Part shown: in pieces, positions 1-5,633 of the stretch
How the letters are laid out: every line of letters starts with the position of its first letter
How positions within the stretch are numbered: position 1 is the first letter of the stretch
Assembly: GCA_913058195.1 (NCBI GenBank)
Contig: CAJXPP010000155.1
Coordinates: 1 to 5,633, forward strand
Length of the DNA: 5,633 bases
Direction of reading: 5' to 3'
DNA from: an uncultured Gammaproteobacteria bacterium
GTDB taxonomy: Bacteria; Pseudomonadota; Gammaproteobacteria; Nitrosococcales; Methylophagaceae
The notes under the pieces: model-generated
Told to the model about the DNA's origin: nothing
The model's input: the letters and a program-made list of their open reading frames with translations, nothing else
The model's database searches: none
Translations under genes and position numbers: made by a program

Positions 1-150
1 CCCCGCCACATCTTGCCCTGCTAGCAGTAAAGGTAATGACTCTGCTTGAATTGGTGTACAAAACTCGAAGCCCGCACTCTGTAAACCATTGAGAAGTGTT
101 TCATGTAACGGTAATGCCGAAAAAGCTTGTTCAGTTAAATGTGTGCTCAT
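1..150 (-). CDS. rhlB: ATP-dependent RNA helicase RhlB, N-terminal fragment
   Basis: DEAD-box RNA helicase; in E. coli RhlB is the helicase of the RNA degradosome and unwinds structured RNA for decay by RNase E and PNPase in the cytoplasm. Only the first 50 codons are present; the gene runs off the left edge of the window. The translation begins [10 protein letters not shown], close to E. coli RhlB (MSKTHLTEQKF), and continues into the DEAD-box Q motif: a Phe at residue 28 or 30, CTPIQ at 31-35 with the adenine-contacting Gln35, then LAGQDVAG at 43-50. The Walker A motif would follow just outside the window. The ATG at 150-148 fits the family start. No well-spaced Shine-Dalgarno is visible; AAAGG (171-167) lies 16 nt upstream, which is far. 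Divergent placement from trxA is the usual gammaproteobacterial arrangement and supports the call. Too short for the six-frame list thresholds, but the match is clear. Confidence 0.93.
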   Translation of the reverse strand, partial: MSTHLTEQAFSALPLHETLLNGLQSAGFEFCTPIQAESLPLLLAGQDVAG

Positions 151-192
151 AGAAATACTTGCATTACCTTTGCTGATAGGAAAAAATGTTCG

Positions 193-221
193 TTAATATT
201 GGATTGAGTATAGCCTTCCAA
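193..221 (-). promoter_or_regulatory. candidate sigma70 promoter for rhlB
   Basis: On the minus strand TTGGAA (221-216) and TATTAA (198-193) are separated by exactly 17 nt. Each hexamer matches the sigma70 consensus at 4 of 6 positions. Transcription would begin near 186 and give a leader of about 36 nt before the rhlB ATG. The call rests on hexamers and spacing only. The region is AT-rich, so chance matches are expected. For trxA on the opposite strand, the best -10-like hexamer is TAAAAT (257-262), but no convincing -35 lies at the right distance, so I do not annotate it separately. Confidence 0.3.
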
Positions 222-284
222 TTGCTTAGGAGTGAAATTTATTGAATATCACCCCTTAAAATACATACCACTGGAGAAAGAAAC

Positions 285-611
285 ATGAGCGAAAACGTCA
301 CCCAAGTGACTGATGGCGACTTTGAAAGCCAAGTATTACAATCAGACCTTCCTGTATTAGTTGATTATTGGGCTGAATGGTGTGGGCCTTGTAAAATGAT
401 TGCCCCAATCCTACAAGAAATCGGTACAGAATACGCAGGCAAAATTAAAGTATGCAAGCTTAATATTGATGAAAATCCAGAAACACCACCTCGTTACGGC
501 ATTCGCGGTATACCAACGCTAATGTTATTCAAAAATGGTGAAGTTGAAGCTACTAAAGTAGGCGCCTTAACTAAATCACAATTAGCGGCATTTTTAGATA
601 GCAATATCTAA
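285..611 (+). CDS. trxA: Thioredoxin 1 (TrxA)
   Basis: Small cytoplasmic dithiol-disulfide oxidoreductase that reduces protein disulfides (ribonucleotide reductase, PAPS reductase, methionine sulfoxide reductase) and is recycled by thioredoxin reductase with NADPH. The 108 residues are the normal full length. Visible features are the active site WCGPC with Cys33 and Cys36, the buried Asp27 that tunes the active-site pKa, the cis-proline Pro77 in GIRGIPT, and the KNGE turn followed by the conserved ATKVGAL stretch near the C-terminus. Similarity to E. coli TrxA is high along the whole chain. A good Shine-Dalgarno (GGAG, 273-276) lies 8 nt before the ATG and fixes the start. The gene is followed by two hairpins and so is probably monocistronic. 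One oddity is an additional cysteine, Cys57, in KVCKLNID, where E. coli has Ala. In many gammaproteobacteria trxA is followed by rho; here uvrD follows. Confidence 0.97.
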   Translation: MSENVTQVTDGDFESQVLQSDLPVLVDYWAEWCGPCKMIAPILQEIGTEYAGKIKVCKLNIDENPETPPRYGIRGIPTLMLFKNGEVEATKVGALTKSQLAAFLDSNI

Positions 612-616
612 ACGCT

Positions 617-644
617 TTGCAACCGCCTAAATTGGCGGTTGCAA
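617..644 (+). terminator. perfect 11-bp hairpin just after trxA (no U-run)
   Basis: TTGCAACCGCC (617-627) and GGCGGTTGCAA (634-644) are perfect reverse complements around a 6-nt loop (TAAATT). The stem begins 5 nt after the trxA stop codon. It is GC-rich but followed by CACAAATG rather than a T-tract, so it does not fit a standard intrinsic terminator in either direction. It may protect the trxA mRNA 3' end from exonucleases or act as a pause site upstream of the stronger terminator at 664-699. The structure is seen directly; its role is inferred. Confidence 0.45.
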
Positions 645-663
645 CACAAATGCTAAAATCATT

Positions 664-699
664 AAAGCACTGGACATGCATCGCATGTTCAGTGTTTTT
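664..699 (+). terminator. intrinsic (Rho-independent) terminator downstream of trxA
   Basis: CACTGGACATGC (668-679) pairs with GCATGTTCAGTG (683-694) across the triloop ATC, with a single G-U wobble and no bulge. Five T residues (695-699) follow directly, and AAAG on the left (664-667) can extend the pairing into the T-run. This is a textbook intrinsic terminator for plus-strand transcription, and it separates trxA from the uvrD gene cluster that starts 40 nt later. The minus-strand reading has only a short CTTT, so it is probably one-directional. Confidence 0.85.
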
Positions 700-738
700 C
701 TGTCTCTACCCTCCATAACAAATTAGCCTTGAATATCA

Positions 739-2913
739 ATGGATGTATCTGAATTACTCGATGGTTTAAACAAACCTCAACGTGAAGCTGTCGCGGCACC
801 ACTTGGTCACGCGCGAATTTTAGCGGGTGCAGGCAGCGGTAAAACACGCGTTCTCGTTCATCGCATATCATGGTTAATACAGGCTGAAGCTTTATCTCCA
901 GCTAATATCCTTGCTGTTACCTTTACCAATAAAGCCGCCAAAGAAATGCGCGGTAAGATAGAGGAAACCTTGGGCTACCCTATTGGTGGAATGTGGGTTG
1001 GTACCTTTCATGGTTTGGCTCATCGCTTATTACGCTCTCACTGGAAAGAAGCTGAACTGCCACAAAGTTTTCAAATCTTAGATAGTGATGATCAGCTCCG
1101 CATGCTCAAACGCATTATCCGTGGCATGGAGTTAGATGAAGCCCAGTGGCCAGCTAAGCAAGCTCAGTGGTATATCAATGCTCAAAAAGATGAAGGTTTG
1201 CGTTCAAAGCATATTCAAGCCGGCAACGATCCTTATTCACAGAAAATGTTGGCTATTTATCTGGCCTATGAAAATACGTGCCAGCGTGCCGGCGTCATTG
1301 ATTTTGGTGAAATTTTATTACGCAGTCACGAACTATGGCTTAAACGCCCAGATATTCTTGCCTCGTATCAGCAACGTTTTCAACAAATATTAGTTGATGA
1401 GTTTCAAGATACCAATGCAATTCAATATGCATGGTTACGTTTGCTTGCAGGTGATACAGGCAATCTATTTATTGTCGGTGATGATGATCAATCCATTTAT
1501 GGTTGGCGTGGTGCAAAAATTGAGAATATTCAAAAATTTCACAATGATTATGAAGATGCCAGCTCTATTCGACTCGAACAAAATTACCGTTCTACAGGCC
1601 ACATTCTAGCCGCAGCTAATGCTGTGATTGCCAATAATAGCGATCGCCTCGGCAAGGAATTATGGACCGAAGATGATGATGGCGAACTGATTCAACTTTA
1701 TAACGCGTATAACGAACGTGATGAAGCTGCATATCTAGTCCAACAAGTTAAATCTTGGGTCGAAAATGGTGGTAAGCGCGCTGACAATGCGGTGTTATAC
1801 CGCTCTAATGCTCAATCTCGTATTATTGAAGAAGCATTAATGCAAGCCAATATGCCCTATCGGGTTTATGGCGGCTTACGCTTCTTTGACCGAGCTGAAA
1901 TTAAAGATGTGCTGTCTTATATGCGTCTAGTGGCTAATCGTAATGACGATGCTGCATTTGAACGTATTGTAAACACGCCTACACGGGGTATTGGCGCTGC
2001 AACACTGACCCAACTACGCCAGTATGCACGCGAACAAAACCAAACCATGTGGCAAGCCTGTGTCGCGTTATTAGCCGCTAAGTTTTTTACCGCTCGTGCC
2101 GGTAATGCTCTCACTAACTTTTTAACCTTAATTGATTCACTCACACCTGAAGATGATTCTATACCGTTAAATGAACTGACCACCTTAGTGATTGATGAAA
2201 GCGGTTTACGCGCCCACCATGCCAAAGATACCTCTGAAAAAGGCCAAGGCCGCATTGAAAACTTAGATGAATTAATCAATGCAACTCGAATGTTTGAACG
2301 CCCTGAAGAGGCTGAGGACATGCCTTTACTCGATGCTTTCTTATCACATGCAGCACTAGAGTCTGGCGAAAACCAAGCCGATCAGTGGGAAGATTGTGTG
2401 CAGTTAATGACACTGCATTCTGCTAAAGGCTTAGAGTTTCCTGTGGTATTTATGGTCGGCATGGAAGAAGGTTTATTCCCTGGTCAGAAAAGCAGCGATG
2501 ATCCTAGTCGTCTTGCTGAAGAACGCCGCCTTTGTTACGTAGGCATGACACGAGCGCGTAAGAAGTTGTATTTATTAAACACTGAATCACGTTATTTATA
2601 TGGCCAAGAAATGTCGCCAACGCCATCGCGCTTCTTAAGAGAAATTCCAAGCGAACGACTTGAAGAAATACGATCTAGAAAAAATGTAGTATTGAGTGGC
2701 GCTGGTCAATCAAGCTTCACCGCGCCTAAACATGGCAAAGCGATCAACGAAACCGGCTTTAACCCTGGTCAACAAGTGCATCATCAAAAGTTTGGCCAAG
2801 GTACAGTCATTGATACGGAAGGCGCAGGTAAAAGCGCTCGAATACAAGTTAATTTCAAACATGCAGGCACTAAATGGTTAGTGCTCGCTTATGCAAAACT
2901 AGAGGCAGTCTAA
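739..2913 (+). CDS. uvrD: DNA helicase II UvrD (UvrD/PcrA family, superfamily 1)
   Basis: ATP-dependent 3'-5' DNA helicase of methyl-directed mismatch repair and nucleotide excision repair; it displaces the nicked strand after MutH or UvrABC incision and also removes RecA filaments. At 724 residues it is full length (E. coli UvrD is 720) and collinear with it. Visible motifs in order: Q-motif region with NKPQREAV (11-18), Walker A GAGSGKT (30-36, Lys35), motif Ia AVTFTNKAA (59-67), Walker B/motif II VDEFQDT (219-225), motif III GDDDQSIYGWRGA (247-259), motif IV LEQNYRS (279-285), motif V QLMTLHSAKGLEFP (555-568), motif VI RRLCYVGMTRAR (595-606), and the C-terminal Tudor-like domain (about 675-724) ending KWLVLAYAKLEAV. 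That C-terminal domain favours UvrD over Rep. The ATG start gives MDVSELLDGLN, matching the E. coli N-terminus, although no clear Shine-Dalgarno precedes it. No CTGT-N8-ACAG LexA box is visible upstream. No frameshift or missing catalytic residue was seen. It heads a tight five-gene run. Confidence 0.97.
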   Translation: MDVSELLDGLNKPQREAVAAPLGHARILAGAGSGKTRVLVHRISWLIQAEALSPANILAVTFTNKAAKEMRGKIEETLGYPIGGMWVGTFHGLAHRLLRSHWKEAELPQSFQILDSDDQLRMLKRIIRGMELDEAQWPAKQAQWYINAQKDEGLRSKHIQAGNDPYSQKMLAIYLAYENTCQRAGVIDFGEILLRSHELWLKRPDILASYQQRFQQILVDEFQDTNAIQYAWLRLLAGDTGNLFIVGDDDQSIYGWRGAKIENIQKFHNDYEDASSIRLEQNYRSTGHILAAANAVIANNSDRLGKELWTEDDDGELIQLYNAYNERDEAAYLVQQVKSWVENGGKRADNAVLYRSNAQSRIIEEALMQANMPYRVYGGLRFFDRAEIKDVLSYMRLVANRNDDAAFERIVNTPTRGIGAATLTQLRQYAREQNQTMWQACVALLAAKFFTARAGNALTNFLTLIDSLTPEDDSIPLNELTTLVIDESGLRAHHAKDTSEKGQGRIENLDELINATRMFERPEEAEDMPLLDAFLSHAALESGENQADQWEDCVQLMTLHSAKGLEFPVVFMVGMEEGLFPGQKSSDDPSRLAEERRLCYVGMTRARKKLYLLNTESRYLYGQEMSPTPSRFLREIPSERLEEIRSRKNVVLSGAGQSSFTAPKHGKAINETGFNPGQQVHHQKFGQGTVIDTEGAGKSARIQVNFKHAGTKWLVLAYAKLEAV

Positions 2914-2921
2914 ACAAAGTT

Positions 2922-4028
2922 ATGATTATGTTGCAACGTATAGTATTACTCACTCTTCTCTCATTATTATTAACAGCCTGCGGCTCTGAAGAAAGTGCCA
3001 AAACATCAGCAGTAAGCGTTGATAATAGTAAAACTTATAACTGGAAAATGGTCACTACATGGCCTCCTGGCTTTCCTGTATTACAAGAAGGTGCAGAAAA
3101 GTTTGCTGAAAACATCTACGCTATGTCGAATGGCCGCCTGAACATTAAAGTTTATGCTGGTGGTGAATTGATTCCTGCCTTACAAACCTTTGATGCTGTC
3201 TCACAAGGTACGGTTGAAATGGGCCATGGCAGCGCCTATTACTGGGCAGGTAAAGTGCCTGAAGCACAATTATTCTCTACGGTACCATTTGGTATGACAG
3301 CTCGCGGTATGAACGCATGGTTGTATGAGGGTGGCGGTTTAGAATTGTGGCGTGAAGTCTACAAACCTTTCCATGTTATCCCCTTCCCTCTTGGTAATAC
3401 AGGCGTTCAAATGGGCGGTTGGTTTAATAAAGAAATTAACTCACTTGATGATATTCAAGGGTTAAAAATGCGTATCCCCGGCCTAGGTGGAAAAGTATTT
3501 GCTAAAGCAGGTGGTAGCCCGGTGCTATTGGCCGGCAGCGAAGTTTATACTGCCCTAGAACGTAATACTATTGACGCAACTGAATGGCTTAGCCCATTTC
3601 ATGATCAGCGTTTAGGCTTATACCGTGCAGCAGAACATTATTATTACCCCGGCTGGCATGAGCCCGGTACAGTATTAGAACTGACAATTAATCAACGTGC
3701 ATGGGATTCATTACCTGCGGATTTAAAAGCCATCGTTTCAAATGCTGCAATGGCTGAAAACCTACGCATGTTCTCAGAAATGGAACAAAAAAATATAGAG
3801 GCGCTACAAGAATTAAAAGATCGTGAAGGCGTAAAAATACACCGTTTCCCAGATGATGTATTAAATAGACTGCAAACATTAACACGAGAAACCCTAGCCG
3901 AAGAAGCTGCTAATAATCCTAAGTTTAAACGTGTGTATGAGGCTTATGACGCTTTCCGTCAGAAAAACAATGCGTGGTCAGATATTTCTGAAAACGCCTA
4001 TTTAGATATTAAAGAAGAAAAACAATGA
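2922..4028 (+). CDS. TRAP-type solute-binding lipoprotein, DctP family (TakP-like)
   Basis: Extracytoplasmic solute receptor of the DctP/TRAP family, which normally hands small carboxylates to a DctQ-DctM membrane carrier. I place the start at ATG 2922 (368 residues). The longer reading from 2874 overlaps the uvrD end and puts a charged segment before the signal peptide. ATG 2928 is an equally possible start. Residues 4-20 form a lipoprotein signal, with Arg6, a Leu-rich core and the lipobox LTAC at 17-20, with Cys20 as the lipidated residue. Gly follows it, not the Asp that retains lipoproteins in the inner membrane. The mature part has YNWKMVTTWPPGFP (39-52), GVQMGGW (161-167), KMRIPG (182-187), DATEW (218-222) and YYYPGWHEPG (240-249). 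As I recall the TakP alpha-keto acid receptor structure, its Gln, Arg and Glu-Trp ligand/sodium residues correspond to Gln163, Arg184 and Glu221-Trp222 here. The gene starts 8 nt after uvrD and overlaps the next gene by ATGA. No dctQ or dctM is present in the window. Confidence 0.9.
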   Translation: MIMLQRIVLLTLLSLLLTACGSEESAKTSAVSVDNSKTYNWKMVTTWPPGFPVLQEGAEKFAENIYAMSNGRLNIKVYAGGELIPALQTFDAVSQGTVEMGHGSAYYWAGKVPEAQLFSTVPFGMTARGMNAWLYEGGGLELWREVYKPFHVIPFPLGNTGVQMGGWFNKEINSLDDIQGLKMRIPGLGGKVFAKAGGSPVLLAGSEVYTALERNTIDATEWLSPFHDQRLGLYRAAEHYYYPGWHEPGTVLELTINQRAWDSLPADLKAIVSNAAMAENLRMFSEMEQKNIEALQELKDREGVKIHRFPDDVLNRLQTLTRETLAEEAANNPKFKRVYEAYDAFRQKNNAWSDISENAYLDIKEEKQ

Positions 4029-4279
4029 TATACCTTATTTTTACCCATGCAGCCATAGCCGAAGCAATTAATGACATTATTGCTGATAAAGCAATATTAT
4101 GGATCAACGATGATATTTTATCTGAGCAGCAGTCAGCACAATTAGCGGCAGCAAACATCACCGTAGAACTACTACCAAAATTTGTTAAGCCTTCTGATGA
4201 AAAAGGTGTTGTGACGGCATTAGAACTTGTTGAAAAACAAGCTGATAAAGGTGCTGAAATATTAGTAGAGTATAATTAG
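4025..4279 (+). CDS. small conserved-looking protein of unknown function (84 aa)
   Basis: I do not recognise this 84-residue protein. It has no cysteine, no signal peptide and no convincing membrane span, so it is probably cytoplasmic. By eye it alternates short hydrophobic strands and amphipathic helices: MIYLIFTH (strand), AIAEAINDII (helix), AILWIND (strand), SEQQSAQLAAA (helix), ITVELLP (strand), then a helix through TALELVEKQAD and a final EILVEY strand. This suggests a compact alpha/beta fold. The size and pattern recall DsrE/DsrH (TusB-like) proteins, but the family motifs are not evident and there is no tus/dsr neighbour, so I do not assign it. Its ATG overlaps the stop of the preceding binding-protein gene (ATGA), and its TAG stop shares a G with the next GTG start. 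Such coupling on both sides, plus codon use like its neighbours, argues that it is a real gene. Confidence 0.75.
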   Translation: MIYLIFTHAAIAEAINDIIADKAILWINDDILSEQQSAQLAAANITVELLPKFVKPSDEKGVVTALELVEKQADKGAEILVEYN

Positions 4280-4770
4280 TGCGTTCCTTATTACTCCTGT
4301 TATTTTTACAAGTAGTGCCCATGAATTTTCTACTTGCAGCTGAAAGTGATAATCCAGAAATCAAGGTATATCGTGATCCAGACTGCCAATGCTGTCATAA
4401 GTGGATTAATCATCTAAAGCAAAATAAGTTCAATGTGCTTGATTTGCCGACACGCAATATGACAAGTGTAAAAGAAGCGGTAAAACTACCCAAAAAAATG
4501 GCTTCTTGCCATACGGCTATCATCGATGGTTACATCATAGAAGGTCATGTTCCTGCTGATGATATTGTTCGGCTATTAACAGATAAGCCAGATATTACTG
4601 GTCTATCAGTGCCACAAATGCCTGTTGGTACACCTGGAATGGAAATGGGTGAACGCAAAGATCCTTTTATCGTGTTTCAGTTCGATAAATCAGGAAAATA
4701 TAGCATCTATAATCGCTATACTGTGGATAAAGATAATCAATATCAGCAGCTAGAAAACGACACACACTAG
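4279..4770 (+). CDS. DUF411 family periplasmic protein (metal-binding type)
   Basis: Member of the DUF411 family, secreted proteins often found beside copper-resistance genes and annotated as metal-binding; the biochemical role is not settled. The 163 residues start with GTG at 4279, overlapping the previous TAG by one base. The alternative ATG at 4321 would remove the signal peptide (residues 1-21, MRSLLLLLFLQ... to LLAA), so GTG is preferred. The signal has only one basic residue. Family hallmarks are clear: VYRDPDCQCCHKW (30-42) with Cys36, Cys38, Cys39 and His40; His45; SCHTA (76-80) with Cys77-His78; EGHVPADDI (88-96) with His90; and GLSVPQMPVGTPGME (108-122) with Met114 and Met121, followed by Met123. 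These Cys, His and Met residues are plausible soft-metal ligands, for example copper. The domain fills the whole mature chain. A transporter gene follows with no gap. No copA, copB or cueO-like gene is present in the window. Confidence 0.92.
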   Translation: MRSLLLLLFLQVVPMNFLLAAESDNPEIKVYRDPDCQCCHKWINHLKQNKFNVLDLPTRNMTSVKEAVKLPKKMASCHTAIIDGYIIEGHVPADDIVRLLTDKPDITGLSVPQMPVGTPGMEMGERKDPFIVFQFDKSGKYSIYNRYTVDKDNQYQQLENDTH

Positions 4771-5584
4771 GTGGAATTACTGTTTGTTTTTGGCCGGTTA
4801 ATTTTTTCGTCATCTGCCAATGTATTTCAAAAGCAATTATCTAATCATGGCCTACATCCTTTTTATATTGTCATGGTGTCCTATCTAGTACTCAGCATAA
4901 TTTGTATACCTTTATTATGGTCTTTCAATCCGTTTACGCTTAGCCAAACATTCTGGATAAATATCTTCTTTGCTGCCTTACTAGATATGGCAGGCACACT
5001 GTTTTTAGTGATGTCTCTATCTAAGACCGACCTATCAGTATTTGGTCCTCTCAATGCCTATAAAGTCGTTATTTCAATGATTTTAGCTATGATTTTTCTT
5101 GGTGAAATCCCAAGCTCACAAGGCTTTGTCGGCATAAGTATTATTCTAATCGGCAGTTTTTTATTATTTCCGCCAAGTAAGGATGCTGGAATATCACGCC
5201 TATTCTCTTTGCTATTAGATCGTGGTGTGCAATATCGTTTTTTATCAATCCTATTATTTTCTGTCGGCACCCTACCACTCAAAAATGCTGTCATGGCTGG
5301 TGATGCAATCTCAACAACCGTTTTTTGGTGTCTAATTGGTTTCCCTATGGTAATCATGGCTTACATCGTATTTATAAAAGGTAGCTTGCAAAGTGATGTG
5401 CAACAATCAAAATCACAAGTTTACCGCTTTCTCTATCTTGGCATTTCGATGTTTCTGATGCAGTACATGACCATGATTGTATTATCACAATTTTATATTG
5501 CCTATTCTCTAGCTCTATTTCAGCTGGGAATGGTGTTACAAGTTTTTCTTGGCTGGCATATTTTTAATGAAAAACATGTTTTAC
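4771..5584 (+). CDS. DMT superfamily (EamA-type) membrane transporter, 3' end missing
   Basis: Polytopic inner-membrane protein resembling the drug/metabolite transporter (EamA) family, whose members move small metabolites, often outward; substrate unknown. The genomic part encodes 271 residues starting at GTG 4771. The preceding TAG is in the same frame, so this is the earliest possible start, and the next in-frame ATG (4873) would lose the first membrane span. No strong Shine-Dalgarno is seen, so coupling to the preceding gene is likely. About nine hydrophobic spans are visible, near residues 2-18, 30-50, 61-80, 91-110, 117-133, 156-170, 180-202, 218-238 and 243-264. The duplicated EamA layout shows in GEIPSSQGFVGISIILIG (111-128, Glu112, end of repeat 1) and FQLGMVLQVFLGWHIFNEKH (250-269, Glu267, the equivalent point of repeat 2). 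Family members have ten spans in about 290-300 residues, so roughly the last span is missing. The frame stays open into adapter sequence from 5585, and residues from there are artefact. Confidence 0.82.
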
Positions 5585-5633
5585 CTGTCTCTTATACACA
5601 TCTCCGAGCCCACGAGACTAGGCATGATCTCGT
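5585..5633 (+). other. Illumina Nextera adapter contamination (transposase end, i7 index, P7 start)
   Basis: This stretch is synthetic. It begins with the Tn5 mosaic-end complement CTGTCTCTTATACACATCT (5585-5603), then CCGAGCCCACGAGAC (5604-5618), which together form the Nextera read-through adapter. Next is the 8-base index TAGGCATG (5619-5626), which I recognise as Nextera i7 index N706, and then ATCTCGT (5627-5633), the start of the P7 flow-cell sequence. The order and lengths match the library construct exactly. Translated in the transporter frame it gives VSYTHLRAHET, a known contaminant tail in protein databases. Genomic sequence ends at about 5584. Confidence 0.98.

Noticed and set aside
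575..588. A 14-base match (CACAATTAGCGGCA) shared by trxA and the 84-aa gene near 4137.
   Set aside because: Both copies encode the ordinary helical stretch QLAA in coding sequence; a chance similarity with no repeat structure around it.
668..694. The palindrome CTGGACATGC...GCATGTTCAG looked at first like a LexA/SOS operator before uvrD.
   Set aside because: It does not fit CTGT-N8-ACAG or the Gram-positive GAAC-N4-GTTC spacing, and the T-run directly after it fits a terminator far better.
1917..2321. A 134-codon minus-strand reading frame.
   Set aside because: It lies entirely within uvrD motifs on the other strand, has no ribosome site and its translation resembles no protein I know; it is a shadow of uvrD.
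2874..2921. N-terminal extension of the binding protein starting at ATG 2874.
   Set aside because: It lies inside the uvrD end and would put 16 mostly polar or basic residues before the signal peptide. The lipobox at Cys20 fits a start at 2922 (or 2928).
4025..4279. Assignment of the 84-aa protein as TusB/DsrH.
   Set aside because: Only size and strand-helix pattern agree; the family motifs and tus/dsr neighbours are missing.
5058..5357. A 99-codon minus-strand reading frame at the window's right side.
   Set aside because: It overlaps the transporter gene, whose plus-strand translation has clear membrane spans and EamA repeat features; the minus-strand product has none.
1..5584. tRNA, rRNA, CRISPR array, insertion sequence, phage or toxin-antitoxin genes.
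   Set aside because: None seen: no direct-repeat arrays, transposase-like proteins or terminal inverted repeats, and almost all the sequence is filled by identified genes.
5585..5633. A novel C-terminal extension of the DMT transporter.
   Set aside because: The bases are Nextera adapter, index and P7 sequence, so the peptide is artefactual.

Overview
The window is a piece of a moderately AT-rich gammaproteobacterial chromosome. The protein matches and gene order support this. A divergent rhlB/trxA pair is typical of Gammaproteobacteria. The TrxA and UvrD sequences resemble the Escherichia coli proteins along their whole length, including the UvrD start (MDVS) and its C-terminal Tudor-like domain. 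I cannot name the genus; a marine or methylotroph-like gammaproteobacterium is only a guess.

Layout. Positions 1-150 (minus strand) hold the first 50 codons of the DEAD-box RNA helicase gene rhlB, cut by the window edge. Positions 151-284 are the divergent promoter region. Positions 285-611 (plus) encode thioredoxin 1. Two hairpins follow: a perfect 11-bp stem with no U-run, then a classic intrinsic terminator. From 739 to the end, five plus-strand genes are packed almost without gaps: uvrD, a lipoprotein TRAP-type solute-binding protein of TakP type, an unrecognised 84-residue protein, a secreted DUF411 metal-binding-type protein, and a DMT/EamA-type membrane transporter. Junctions are an 8-nt gap, an ATGA overlap, a TAGTG overlap and a zero-gap TAG|GTG, so the genes after uvrD look co-transcribed and translationally coupled.

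How the genes may work together. rhlB, trxA and uvrD are housekeeping genes (RNA turnover, disulfide reduction, DNA repair). The four genes after uvrD look like an envelope module: an outer-leaflet lipoprotein that binds a small carboxylate, a small cytoplasmic-looking protein, a periplasmic Cys/His/Met-rich protein and an inner-membrane transporter. No TRAP membrane subunits (DctQ/DctM) are visible, so the binding protein is an orphan here. A shared function is inferred from spacing alone.

Artefact. The last 49 bases (5585-5633) are not genomic. They are an Illumina Nextera transposase/i7 adapter with an 8-base index (TAGGCATG) and the start of the P7 sequence. Genomic sequence ends at about 5584, inside the transporter gene, and any protein tail read through the adapter (VSYTHLRAHET...) is spurious.
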